In this document: piece after piece, positions 55,714-63,777 of the stretch
How positions within the stretch are numbered: position 1 is the stretch's first letter
Layout: every line of letters begins with the position of its first letter
From: UBA4416 sp963422675
GTDB taxonomy: Bacteria; Bacteroidota; Bacteroidia; B-17B0; Aurantibacillaceae
Assembly: GCA_963422675.2 (NCBI GenBank)
Contig: CAXVYS010000017.1
Coordinates: 88,316 to 152,315 of the forward strand
Reading direction: 5' to 3'
DNA: 64,000 nt
Notes under the pieces: model-generated
Told to the model about the DNA's origin: nothing
The model's database searches: none
What the model saw: the letters and a program-made list of their open reading frames with translations, nothing else
Position numbers and translations under genes: made by a program

Positions 55714-56127
55714 CTATTTCTCCGTATCGGTTTTCGGCTCAAAATCAATACTCAGTGAGTTCACGCAATAGCGTTCCCCTGTATCTGTTGGACCGTCCTC
55801 AAAAATATGCCCTAAATGCCCACCACACCTGGAACATACAATTTCAGTACGTACCATTCCAAAGGTAATATCCCTTATTTTTTTTATTCTGTCGCCCGAC
55901 CCTAATTCGGCATCAAAGCTCGGCCAGCCGCAATGGGAGTCAAATTTCTGAGTATTATCAAATAATTCGTAGCCGCAACCTGCACAGGTGTAAATGCCTT
56001 TTTCAAAATGCATATTATATTTTCCTGTAAAAGGCCTTTCTGTCCCCTTTTCTCTCAATACGTGGTATTGTTCAGGGCTTAGCTCTTTTTTCCACTCTTC
56101 GTCGGTTTTTTTGTAGTCCGGGTCCAT
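55714..56127 (-). CDS. msrB: Peptide methionine (R)-S-oxide reductase
   Basis: 137 residues, repairs methionine-R-sulfoxide in proteins. Four zinc cysteines: Cys48, Cys51, Cys98, Cys101 (CAGC and CSRC). Catalytic Cys121 in RYCVNS; Cys66 (SHCGWPS) may help recycling. Start at 56127 is chosen because it begins with the normal KTDEEWKKELSPEQYHVLR segment soon after; the longer frame from a TTG at 56154 has an odd N-terminus. No signal peptide, cytoplasmic. Confidence 0.95.
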   Translation of the reverse strand: MDPDYKKTDEEWKKELSPEQYHVLREKGTERPFTGKYNMHFEKGIYTCAGCGYELFDNTQKFDSHCGWPSFDAELGSGDRIKKIRDITFGMVRTEIVCSRCGGHLGHIFEDGPTDTGERYCVNSLSIDFEPKTDTEK

Positions 56128-56298
56128 TATCTTTAAACTTGGTTTTAATAGCAATAGCTGTAATCAACACTAAAAGTAGGATTTTTACGTTTATACAACC
56201 AAAAACACTACAAAAAGTTTTTTAATTAACGCTAATTAACAGGCATTTACAATTTTCAAAAACCACTCACAGTTAACATCCAACATACAAAAAAAGAA

Positions 56299-56306
56299 TA
56301 TATTTG
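56299..56306 (+). promoter_or_regulatory. -7 promoter element of the polysaccharide genes
   Basis: Exact TATATTTG 20 bases before the flippase ATG; an AT-rich region but no clear -33 TTTG. Confidence 0.5.
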
Positions 56307-56326
56307 CTGTTTGCCCAAATAACTCT

Positions 56327-57781
56327 ATGCAACAAAAGAAGTTTGTTACAAATATTGCGTTTTTAATTGTTCTTAATCTCCTGATTAAGCCTTTTTGGCC
56401 TTTGGGAATTGAGCCGGCTGTTCAAAATGCGGTTGGTAATGCCAGTTATGGGGAGTACGCCATCTTATTCAATTTTTCCTTTTTATTAAATATTATCCTC
56501 GATTTTGGAGTTACCCAATTCAATAATAAAAACATTGCCCAGAATAACCACTTGCTTACTAAGCATTTTAGTAGTTTATTTTCACTAAAACTGGTTTTAG
56601 GAATAGCCTATTTTATAGTAACCGTTTCATTGGGGTTTATTTTAGGATACGATTTCAGGTATATGAAATTGCTTTCGGTACTTGCCGTAAATCAGTTTCT
56701 AATCAGTATGATCTTATACCTGCGTTCAAGTTTATTGGGCTTGCACTTATTTAAAACAGACAGCTTTGTATCGGTAGCCGACAGGGTAATTATGATTGTG
56801 CTCTGCGTTGGCTTACTATTACGCTGGTTTGGCCTTGAAATAGACATTATGGCTTTTGTATATGCTCAAACCATTGGCTATTTTTTAACAGCGGTAATCG
56901 CCTTCTTAACGGTATACACTAAAACAAGCCATTTTAAACTAAGCTGGAACTGGCCTTTTAGTTTAATGATCCTGAAACAAAGTTTTCCGTTTGCCATACT
57001 GGTATTATTAATGACATTCTACAACCGTTTGGATAGTGTAATGTTGGGCCTGATTTTACCGGAAGGAGAAGGTTCGGAGCAGGCAGGTATCTATGCAAAA
57101 GCATTCAGGTTACTGGAAGCAGGTAACATGATCGCTTATTTGTTTTCGGTGCAGTTAATTCCGGTATTTAGCCGCATGCTCAAACACAAAGAAAATGTGG
57201 AGCAATTGGTAAAGCTTTCCTTTATCTTACTCATTGCCCCGGCCTTGGTGGTTTCTGTAGGATGTTTTTTCTATGCACCCGAAATTTCAGGATTGATCAA
57301 TCACGTAAAACCGGGACAGATCTCCGATTCTTACCATGAATTTAGTATCCTTATGTTATGCTTTACGGCTGTTTCAACCACGTATATTTTTGGAACGTTA
57401 CTTACAGCCAATGGAAATTTAAAGCAGTTAAACATTATGGCCTTAATTGGCATTTGTATCAACCTTGTTTTAAATTTTATATTAATCCCACATTATAAAG
57501 CTCTGGGAAGTGCTTATTCCAGTTTAATTACCCAGTTTTTTACAGCAGGAATTCAGATTTATTTTGCAGTTAAAATATTTAAATTCAGGTTTAATGCGAA
57601 GCTGGTATTATCATTATGTATTTTTATTGCAGGAATCGTTTCCTTTAATTTCTTTTCAAAATCCTTTACTTCTAATTGGCTGATCAACTTTGCTGTAATG
57701 TGCGTGTTCTGTGGGTTGTGGGCTTTTGTTTCAGGACTTCTCAACATCAAATCGATCTACAAATTTGTAAAGATTAAATAA
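56327..57781 (+). CDS. Polysaccharide flippase (Wzx/oligosaccharide-translocase family)
   Basis: 484 residues with 12-14 predicted membrane segments. It carries the flippase features: AIEPAVQNAVG-like start replaced by GIEPAVQNAVGNASYGEYAI, NKNIAQNN in loop 2, the central FYNRLDSVMLGLIL (about 228-241) and GSAYSSLITQFF near the end. It moves lipid-linked oligosaccharides across the inner membrane. First of three genes for surface polysaccharide export/polymerisation; no glycosyltransferases are visible in the window. Confidence 0.9.
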   Translation: MQQKKFVTNIAFLIVLNLLIKPFWPLGIEPAVQNAVGNASYGEYAILFNFSFLLNIILDFGVTQFNNKNIAQNNHLLTKHFSSLFSLKLVLGIAYFIVTVSLGFILGYDFRYMKLLSVLAVNQFLISMILYLRSSLLGLHLFKTDSFVSVADRVIMIVLCVGLLLRWFGLEIDIMAFVYAQTIGYFLTAVIAFLTVYTKTSHFKLSWNWPFSLMILKQSFPFAILVLLMTFYNRLDSVMLGLILPEGEGSEQAGIYAKAFRLLEAGNMIAYLFSVQLIPVFSRMLKHKENVEQLVKLSFILLIAPALVVSVGCFFYAPEISGLINHVKPGQISDSYHEFSILMLCFTAVSTTYIFGTLLTANGNLKQLNIMALIGICINLVLNFILIPHYKALGSAYSSLITQFFTAGIQIYFAVKIFKFRFNAKLVLSLCIFIAGIVSFNFFSKSFTSNWLINFAVMCVFCGLWAFVSGLLNIKSIYKFVKIK

Positions 57782-57791
57782 TTAATAAACG

Positions 57792-57799
57792 TATATTTG
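57792..57799 (+). promoter_or_regulatory. -7 promoter element before the Wzz-like gene
   Basis: Exact TATATTTG, with TTTG at 57764-57767 (24 bases upstream, slightly long). The leader of about 85 bases contains a 7-bp hairpin (57808-57814 with 57831-57837). Confidence 0.45.
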
Positions 57800-57888
57800 A
57801 AACTAAAATGGCTGTATTTTCAATACTAACCAGCCATAGCAGAGATTAACCGGATATACAAAAGCAATAAAACATAATAATAAAACGT

Positions 57889-58920
57889 ATGAATCAAGCA
57901 GACCTAAATCAGGAATCCATAAAGTTACTCGCTAAAATATACAAGTGGAGGAAAAAGCTCATTATTGTGACGGTTTTGGCAGCTGTGCTTTCAATTATAG
58001 CTTCTTTTATTATAGCACCCCAGTATAAAGCTACGGCAATTATATTCCCGTCCCGTACCTTTTCTGTAGCTAAATTATTAGTAGAGCAAAATGCCGGTAA
58101 CCAGGAAGATTATATGGAACTGGGTGATGAAGATGATGCTGAAAAATTATTGCAGATCCTTAACTCTGCTGAGATTAGGGAAATGGCGGCTAATCAATAC
58201 GATCTTTACACGCATTGGAAAATACCCCGCGATAATGATTTAACGGCTCACTACTTAAATTTAAAATGGAATGAGATGGTTTCTTTTAAAAGAACCGATT
58301 ATGTATCTATCCGTATTGATGTTTACGATTATCAGTCAGACAGAGCAGCAAAAATTGCCAACTCCATTGTGGCCTATGCCGATTCGGTTAAATTCAGAAT
58401 GACGAGGGAAGTGGCCAAACAAGCCTTCGCTATTGTTCAGGAAGAATATAACAGCTATTTAAAAAACGTTTCCGAAATGGAAGACAGCCTTCAGAAAATA
58501 AGAAAACTGGGTATATTGGATTTTAAAAGTGAAATGTCGGCTTACTCTAAAGCAATGGCTAAAGCTATAGGAAACGGTGATGAACGCGCTCAGGCTAAAT
58601 TAAAAGTAAAACTGGATACACTTGAGAAATACGGAATGGCCTTTGTTGACCTAAACGAAAAATTAAAAAAATACCGTTTTAAATACCCGGTTATTAAAGG
58701 GAAATACGATGAAGCCTTTGTTAATTTAAACAGGCATTTACCTTCAAAATTTATTGTGGATAAAGCGGTAAGAAACGAAAAGAAAGCGAAGCCCGTACGT
58801 GCCCTTATTGTGATCGTATCAACGTTCTCGGCGTTTATGTTAGCCTTATTGATCCTGCTTTTCTCTGATAAGCTGGTAGGAATAAAAAACAAAATAGTAG
58901 CACAGTCTAAAGAAGACTAG
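57889..58920 (+). CDS. Wzz/chain-length-determinant-like protein
   Basis: 343 residues. Two membrane segments (about 24-44 and 302-324) enclose a periplasmic, mostly helical domain; APQYKATAIIFPS directly after segment 1 is typical of Wzz. It has a coiled coil at about 180-260. There is no cytoplasmic kinase domain, so it is of the Wzz rather than the Wzc type. It regulates the chain length of the exported polysaccharide, in the same gene group as a flippase and a ligase/polymerase. Confidence 0.88.
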   Translation: MNQADLNQESIKLLAKIYKWRKKLIIVTVLAAVLSIIASFIIAPQYKATAIIFPSRTFSVAKLLVEQNAGNQEDYMELGDEDDAEKLLQILNSAEIREMAANQYDLYTHWKIPRDNDLTAHYLNLKWNEMVSFKRTDYVSIRIDVYDYQSDRAAKIANSIVAYADSVKFRMTREVAKQAFAIVQEEYNSYLKNVSEMEDSLQKIRKLGILDFKSEMSAYSKAMAKAIGNGDERAQAKLKVKLDTLEKYGMAFVDLNEKLKKYRFKYPVIKGKYDEAFVNLNRHLPSKFIVDKAVRNEKKAKPVRALIVIVSTFSAFMLALLILLFSDKLVGIKNKIVAQSKED

Positions 58921-58955
58921 TGAAGTTTTAGTAACGTTTACAAGAGTTTGAGAGC

Positions 58956-60407
58956 TTGCTGAAATTAAGAAATACCTATGTGTTTTATTTTATTGTAGTA
59001 TCCTATATACTGCTTAACACTTACGTATTTTTATTTGACAGGGGAATGTTCTTTCCTTTTAATCTTACCCCTGTTTTTATACTGGTTATTTTATTGGCGC
59101 TTACTGATATTGAAAAGATCATGCTATTCATGGCCTTTAGCACGCCATTGGCTATTACCCTGAAAGAACTGGGTATGTCGGACGGTTTAAATTTAAGCCT
59201 GCCTTCCGAACCTTTAATGATTGGTATTGCTTTAATTTATGTATTAAACGGGTTAAGCAGCGGAGTAACTGCCAAACAGGTGTTAAGACATCCGCTAACC
59301 GTTATTATACTTCTACAGTTGTCCTGGATGGCTTTTACAACACTTACCAGTGAACTGCCGGTTATTTCATTAAAATATATTTTGTCCCGGGTTTGGTTTT
59401 TAACTTCCTGTTATTTTATGGCAGTCTATATTTTTAAGAGCCAACGGTCTATTCAAAAGTATATAGTGGCTTACGCCATAGCTTTGGCTTTGGTAGCTAT
59501 TATTACTACGGTAAAGCACGCCGCATATGGTTTTGATGAAAAAACGGCTGATTGGATTGTTTCACCTTTTTACAATGATCATACGGCCTATGGTGCTGTA
59601 CTGGCAATGTTTATTCCGGTTATGGGTGGGATGCTATGTATGAGATCGGTTTCATTTCCTGTTAAAGTATTATGCTTAACCCTGCTGGGCATCTTTTTAA
59701 TTTCCATTGTGGTGTCTTATGCGAGGGCAGGGTGGTTGAGTCTCGCAGTTTCGCTGTGCGTGCTGGCTACATTTATTTTGAAAATAAAATTCCGTACTAT
59801 TTTAATCACCATCCTAAGCTCAGTGGTTTTATTTTTGTGCTTTCAATCGGAAATATTAATGATCCTTGGAAGAAATAATACTGATTCGGATGGTGATTTT
59901 GCTGCAAATATTGAGTCGATGACCAATATTTCAACCGATGTGTCAAACATGGAACGCTTAAACCGTTGGAGTTGTGCTATCAGTATTTTTCAGGACTATC
60001 CCTACCTGGGTACAGGCCCAGGAACCTATCAGTTTCTGTATGCTCCTTATCAAAAAAGCAGTCTTAAAACGGAGATCTCTACTAACTTTGGTAATAAAGG
60101 AAATGCGCATAGCGAGTACCTGGGGCCATTGAGCGAGCAGGGGCTGTTAGGGGGGCTTATTGTGATCGTACTGGTGTTTTATGTGATGCATTTAGGTTAC
60201 AGATTAGTGTATGAAATAAAAGAGGATTTGCCTTTAAAAATATTTACCATTTCCATTGTTATGGGAATCAGCACCTATTTTGTGCATGGTTTTTTAAATA
60301 ATTTTTTAGATAGTGATAAGGCCTCTGTTCCTTTTTGGGGGTTCCTGGCGGTGTTGTTGTGCATTGACCTGTACCATAAAAAGCCACAAAAGGAAATAGA
60401 AAATTAG
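58956..60407 (+). CDS. O-antigen ligase/polymerase family (Wzy/WaaL-like) protein
   Basis: 483 residues, about 11 membrane segments with a large periplasmic loop after residue 300 (from NTDSDGDFAANIESM to about 395). The loop has a conserved YPYLGTGPGTYQFLY and a following HSEYLGPLSEQGLLGG, which is the O-antigen ligase (Wzy_C) signature. The start is TTG at 58956; no ATG fits better. Joins or polymerises lipid-linked glycans in the periplasm. Last gene of the polysaccharide set. Confidence 0.88.
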   Translation: MLKLRNTYVFYFIVVSYILLNTYVFLFDRGMFFPFNLTPVFILVILLALTDIEKIMLFMAFSTPLAITLKELGMSDGLNLSLPSEPLMIGIALIYVLNGLSSGVTAKQVLRHPLTVIILLQLSWMAFTTLTSELPVISLKYILSRVWFLTSCYFMAVYIFKSQRSIQKYIVAYAIALALVAIITTVKHAAYGFDEKTADWIVSPFYNDHTAYGAVLAMFIPVMGGMLCMRSVSFPVKVLCLTLLGIFLISIVVSYARAGWLSLAVSLCVLATFILKIKFRTILITILSSVVLFLCFQSEILMILGRNNTDSDGDFAANIESMTNISTDVSNMERLNRWSCAISIFQDYPYLGTGPGTYQFLYAPYQKSSLKTEISTNFGNKGNAHSEYLGPLSEQGLLGGLIVIVLVFYVMHLGYRLVYEIKEDLPLKIFTISIVMGISTYFVHGFLNNFLDSDKASVPFWGFLAVLLCIDLYHKKPQKEIEN

Positions 60408-60480
60408 GACAGCATTGTCATTCTGATTGTGATAATTGCATGAATTAAAAGATTACTAATCCGAAAGTCGTTAATACATT

Positions 60481-60602
60481 CAACCCTTTCAGGGTTGTTC
60501 AATTATCCTTTAATCTGTTCAATTCATGTTCAATCCTTTCAGGATTGTCTGATTGCTTTAACTAGTTTATGCAACAGTAATGGGTTTATTACCCTAAAGG
60601 GT
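60481..60602. repeat. REP-like palindromic repeats (three units)
   Basis: Unit 1: CAACCCT-TTC-AGGGTTG (60481-60497). Unit 2: CAATCCT-TTC-AGGATTG (60531-60547), exactly 50 bases on. Unit 3 is a degenerate copy on the minus strand, TTCAAACCCTTTAGGGT, spanning about 60590-60606. Units 1 and 2 differ by one base pair changed on both arms (C/G to T/A), so the hairpin rather than the letters is preserved. Confidence 0.6.
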
Positions 60603-60681
60603 TTGAATAGACATGATTTTCCCTCCTTTAGAGTGGTATGTATAAATGAAACAAGAAGTAGAGTCGTTCAAAATGATCAAC

Positions 60682-60716
60682 AAAAAAGCCTTTTAACATG
60701 ATGCTAAAAGGCTTTC
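60682..60716 (-). terminator. Terminator of accD
   Basis: On the minus strand AAAGCCTTTT pairs with AAAAGGCTTT around an 11-base loop, followed by a T-run, about 20 bases after the accD stop. Confidence 0.8.
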
Positions 60717-60734
60717 TAAATAATATTAAAAAAA

Positions 60735-61580
60735 TTAATTTTTAAACATTTTAAGCAAGGTTGCTAATTTAGCTTTCAGTTCGGTACGTATAATAATTTT
60801 ATCAAGGAAACCGTGCTCTAATACAAACTCAGCTGTTTGAAATCCTTTAGGTAAATCTTTACCAATAGTTTCTTTTACAACACGAGGTCCTGCAAAGCCG
60901 ATTAAAGCTCCCGGTTCAGAAATATTTAAATCACCTAACATGGCATAACTCGCAGTAACACCACCTGTTGTTGGATCAGTACATAAAGAAATGTAAGGGA
61001 TACCTGCTTTATCCATCAAAGATAATTTAGCAGATGTTTTTGCCATTTGCATTAATGAAAAAGCGGCTTCCATCATACGTGCACCACCTGATTTTGAAAT
61101 GATAAGCAAAGGAGTTTTTGTTTTTAAACAGAAATCGATAGAACGGGATATTTTTTCACCTACAACGCTTCCCATCGATCCACCAATAAAGCCAAAATCC
61201 ATACAACATATCACCAAATCATTTCCGTTTACTTTGCCGTAAGCGCTTCTTAAAGCATCTTTTAAGCCCGATTTCTTAATGGTATCCGTTAAACGGTCGG
61301 TGTATTTTTTTGTATCGGTAAAATCCAAAGGATCACCGCTTACCAAATTTTCATGGAGTTCAGTAAATTGATTATCATCAAAGATGATTTCGAAATACTC
61401 TGCACTTCCTATTCTTTCATGATAACCGCAATCAATGCAAACATGCTGGTGAGCTTTATGCTCCTGTGCCGTATGTATTTTTTTACATGAAGGACATTTA
61501 TACCACAACCCTTCAGGAGTTTCTCTCTTTTCGGTAGTAGTAGTCGTAATACCTTCTTTTAATCGTTTAAACCAACCCAT
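60735..61580 (-). CDS. accD: Acetyl-CoA carboxylase carboxyltransferase subunit beta
   Basis: 281 residues. Catalyses transfer of CO2 to acetyl-CoA with AccA, first step of fatty-acid synthesis. N-terminal zinc ribbon with Cys29, Cys32, Cys48, Cys51 and the crotonase-like core (SKSGGARMMEAAFSLMQMAK, PTTGGVTASYAMLGD, GFAGPRVV). It follows the class I aldolase gene in the same direction (79-base gap); such adjacency of aldolase and accD is seen in other Bacteroidota, to my recollection. Confidence 0.97.
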   Translation of the reverse strand: MGWFKRLKEGITTTTTEKRETPEGLWYKCPSCKKIHTAQEHKAHQHVCIDCGYHERIGSAEYFEIIFDDNQFTELHENLVSGDPLDFTDTKKYTDRLTDTIKKSGLKDALRSAYGKVNGNDLVICCMDFGFIGGSMGSVVGEKISRSIDFCLKTKTPLLIISKSGGARMMEAAFSLMQMAKTSAKLSLMDKAGIPYISLCTDPTTGGVTASYAMLGDLNISEPGALIGFAGPRVVKETIGKDLPKGFQTAEFVLEHGFLDKIIIRTELKAKLATLLKMFKN

Positions 61581-61659
61581 TTTATAAAATTATGAAGTTT
61601 AATCTTAGATTTAAGAAGTTAGAAAGAAATCTAAAATCTTAAATCAAAAATCTTAAATG

Positions 61660-62712
61660 TTATGCTACTGTAATTGTTTTATCTAAGTAAACGTCCTGTA
61701 CTGAATTTAATAATTCAACACCTTCTTTTAATGGTTTTTGAAATGCTTTACGTCCGGAAATTAATCCTTGTCCGCCACCTCTTTTATTGATAACTGCCGT
61801 CGCAACTGCTTCTGCTAAATCAGATGCTCCTTTGCTTTCGCCACCACTGTTGATCAAACCAATTTTACCCATATAGCAATTCGCTACCTGGTAACGGCAA
61901 AGATCGATAGGGTGATCAGTAGTTAATTCAGAATATACTTTAGGATGTGTTTTACCGTGGCCGGTTGCCAGGTAACCACCGTTTTTATCAGACATTTTTT
62001 GTTTGATGATATCTGCTTGTATCGTTACACCTAAATGATTCGCCTGAGAAGATAAATCAGCTGCTGTATGATAATCCACACCGTCTTTTTTGAAAGCCGA
62101 GTTACGGGTATAGCACCATAAAATAGTTGCCATTCCTAATTCGTGAGCACGTTCAAAAGCCTGGGCTACTTCAACAATCTGACGATTAGAATCTGAAGAA
62201 CCAAAATAGATAGTAGCACCTACGGCAACAGCGCCCATGTTCCACGCTTCTTCTACAGAACCAAACATGATTTGGTCAAATTTATCAGGATAGGTTAAAA
62301 ATTCGTTATGGTTTATTTTGACAATAAAAGGAATTTTATGAGCGTATTTACGGGCAACAGAGGCTAACACACCATAAGTAGATGCTACAGCATTGCAACC
62401 GCCTTCAATAGCCAGTTTCACAATGTTCTCACTGTCAAAATAAATAGGGTTAGGGGCAAAAGAAGCTCCTGCACTATGTTCTATTCCCTGATCAACAGGA
62501 AGTATGCTCATATAGCCTGTATTTGCTAAACGGCCGTTGCCATATAGTTGTTGTAGACTTCTTAAAACCTGCGGGTTTCTGTTTGAATACGCAAAAGTTT
62601 GATCAATAAAGTTTGCATTTGGAATAACAATAGATTCTTTGGAAATAGTTTTACAAGTGTGATTAAGTAAGCTATCTGCCTGAGTTCCCAGTAAGTCGGT
62701 TATTTTTGACAT
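61660..62712 (-). CDS. fbaB: Class I fructose-bisphosphate aldolase (FbaB type)
   Basis: 350 residues, the same length as E. coli FbaB. Metal-independent, Schiff-base aldolase of the DhnA/DeoC fold for glycolysis and gluconeogenesis. Recognised by ILPVDQGIEHSAGASFAPNP, VKINHNEFLTYP, GAVAVGATIYFGS and GLINSGGESKG. Located just upstream of accD. The AT-rich gap between them contains direct and inverted copies of AAATCTTA, perhaps a weak terminator. Confidence 0.95.
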   Translation of the reverse strand: MSKITDLLGTQADSLLNHTCKTISKESIVIPNANFIDQTFAYSNRNPQVLRSLQQLYGNGRLANTGYMSILPVDQGIEHSAGASFAPNPIYFDSENIVKLAIEGGCNAVASTYGVLASVARKYAHKIPFIVKINHNEFLTYPDKFDQIMFGSVEEAWNMGAVAVGATIYFGSSDSNRQIVEVAQAFERAHELGMATILWCYTRNSAFKKDGVDYHTAADLSSQANHLGVTIQADIIKQKMSDKNGGYLATGHGKTHPKVYSELTTDHPIDLCRYQVANCYMGKIGLINSGGESKGASDLAEAVATAVINKRGGGQGLISGRKAFQKPLKEGVELLNSVQDVYLDKTITVA

Positions 62713-62762
62713 AGTTGTTTTTTAAGGCTACAAATTTAAGGAAAAATCATGAAAACAAAGCA

Positions 62763-62790
62763 TAAAAAAACCCCGAAAATTCGGGGTTTA
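62763..62790 (-). terminator. Terminator of the SiaC gene
   Basis: AAACCCCGAA pairs with TTCGGGGTTT with a tiny loop; on the minus strand it is followed by seven T and comes 22 bases after the SiaC stop. Confidence 0.85.
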
Positions 62791-62811
62791 TAAACATTTA
62801 TAGACTTAAAA

Positions 62812-63192
62812 TTATTCAGCTACCTGAACCATTTTAAATGGAACGTTGATAATTGCCTGATAATCTTCGCCGGCTTCCAACATATCCTCATCATCTTCTT
62901 CGTAATGCCAGTTAATGGTAACAGCACTTCCACCTTTGTGAATAGCTTCTAATTTTTTAAACACATCTAAAATACATTTAGAAGAACTTGTATTAAAATA
63001 CTCTAATTGAATATTAACAGTAGTAGCCGGTTTTGATGCTGTAGAGTATTTATCTAATGCGTCAACTAACGGTTTGTAAAACTCAATAGAATTTTCAGGA
63101 ATTGAACGTCCTTTAATTTCTAATACACCATTTTGGATGTCAAATGAAATTGTAGGTGTTTTCGGGGTGCCTTCGATAGCGTATTTTTCCAT
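62812..63192 (-). CDS. siaC: SiaC-family regulatory phosphoprotein (DUF1987)
   Basis: 126 residues. SiaC family: EGTPKTPTISFDI opening, GRSIPENSIEFYKPL and LEYFNTSSSKCILDVF. Thr68 in NTSSSK falls at the same number as the phosphorylated Thr68 of Pseudomonas SiaC. In that system unphosphorylated SiaC activates the diguanylate cyclase SiaD. The gene follows siaB by 12 bases, so the kinase-substrate pair is complete here. A SiaD-like cyclase is not visible in this window, so the effector is open. Confidence 0.88.
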   Translation of the reverse strand: MEKYAIEGTPKTPTISFDIQNGVLEIKGRSIPENSIEFYKPLVDALDKYSTASKPATTVNIQLEYFNTSSSKCILDVFKKLEAIHKGGSAVTINWHYEEDDEDMLEAGEDYQAIINVPFKMVQVAE

Positions 63193-63204
63193 AATGAGCT
63201 GTTT

Positions 63205-63768
63205 TTATATAAGTTGTGGTTGTGTTACTTTTATGATGAGTGTAAAGAAAGAAACTTTATTGTCAATTTCCAAAAAATTGTACTCTAATTTTTCACCTGT
63301 TTTACGGGCGATATCAATCATTCCTAAACCGCCGCCGCCTTTTAATGACATTTCTCCGTTATTTAAGACTGCTTTGTAATAATCCTTTAACTGGTCTTTA
63401 GATAAGCCGTTAACATCATCTAAACGTGTTTTAAGTCCGTAAATATTTTCGTTTAAAATATAATTACCGGTAATGATATTGTAAGCCCCTTCATTTTTGG
63501 CGATCATAAAAATAGCACTCCTGTTTTTATCACCGTTTTCATCCGTTGCATCATCCATGTGATGGTAAAGATTTTGAAGGCATTCCACTAAAACATTATA
63601 TACCTTTTTCTTTGTTTTAGGCTCTTCCTGCATATTATCCATCTTGTTCTCCATAATTTGAAGAATAGAGGTTAATAATTCAGATGTGATGTCACCTTTA
63701 AAGGAAAGAAGAATATTATTCCTTTCCATTTTATCATATATATTGAATGCATCAATCATAACGGACAA
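63205..63768 (-). CDS. siaB: SiaB-family protein kinase
   Basis: 187 residues, GHKL-type ATPase fold used as a Ser/Thr kinase for SiaC. N-box VECLQNLYHH at 61-70 (Glu62, Asn66) and glycine-rich G-box GGGGLGM at 144-150. It is followed after 12 bases by SiaC. Phosphatases able to reverse the reaction (SiaA-type, PPM family) occur in this window at 39636 and 42660, although linkage to them is inference. Cytoplasmic. Confidence 0.87.
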   Translation of the reverse strand: MSVMIDAFNIYDKMERNNILLSFKGDITSELLTSILQIMENKMDNMQEEPKTKKKVYNVLVECLQNLYHHMDDATDENGDKNRSAIFMIAKNEGAYNIITGNYILNENIYGLKTRLDDVNGLSKDQLKDYYKAVLNNGEMSLKGGGGLGMIDIARKTGEKLEYNFLEIDNKVSFFTLIIKVTQPQLI

Positions 63769-63777
63769 TCGTACTGG

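Larger units (their letters stand above)
60408..60734. other. Gene-free region with small palindromic repeats after the polysaccharide genes
   Basis: 327 bases with no convincing gene. It holds three related short palindromes (60481-60602) and the accD terminator (60682-60716). A 68-codon frame at 60495-60701 runs across the repeats and is not credible. No RNA gene is visible. Confidence 0.65.

Noticed and set aside
60481..60602. CRISPR array
   Set aside because: Only two clear short palindromes plus one inverted degenerate copy; the units are too short for CRISPR repeats and there are no cas genes.
60495..60701. 68-residue frame
   Set aside because: It spans the small palindromes and has no start context or recognisable sequence.
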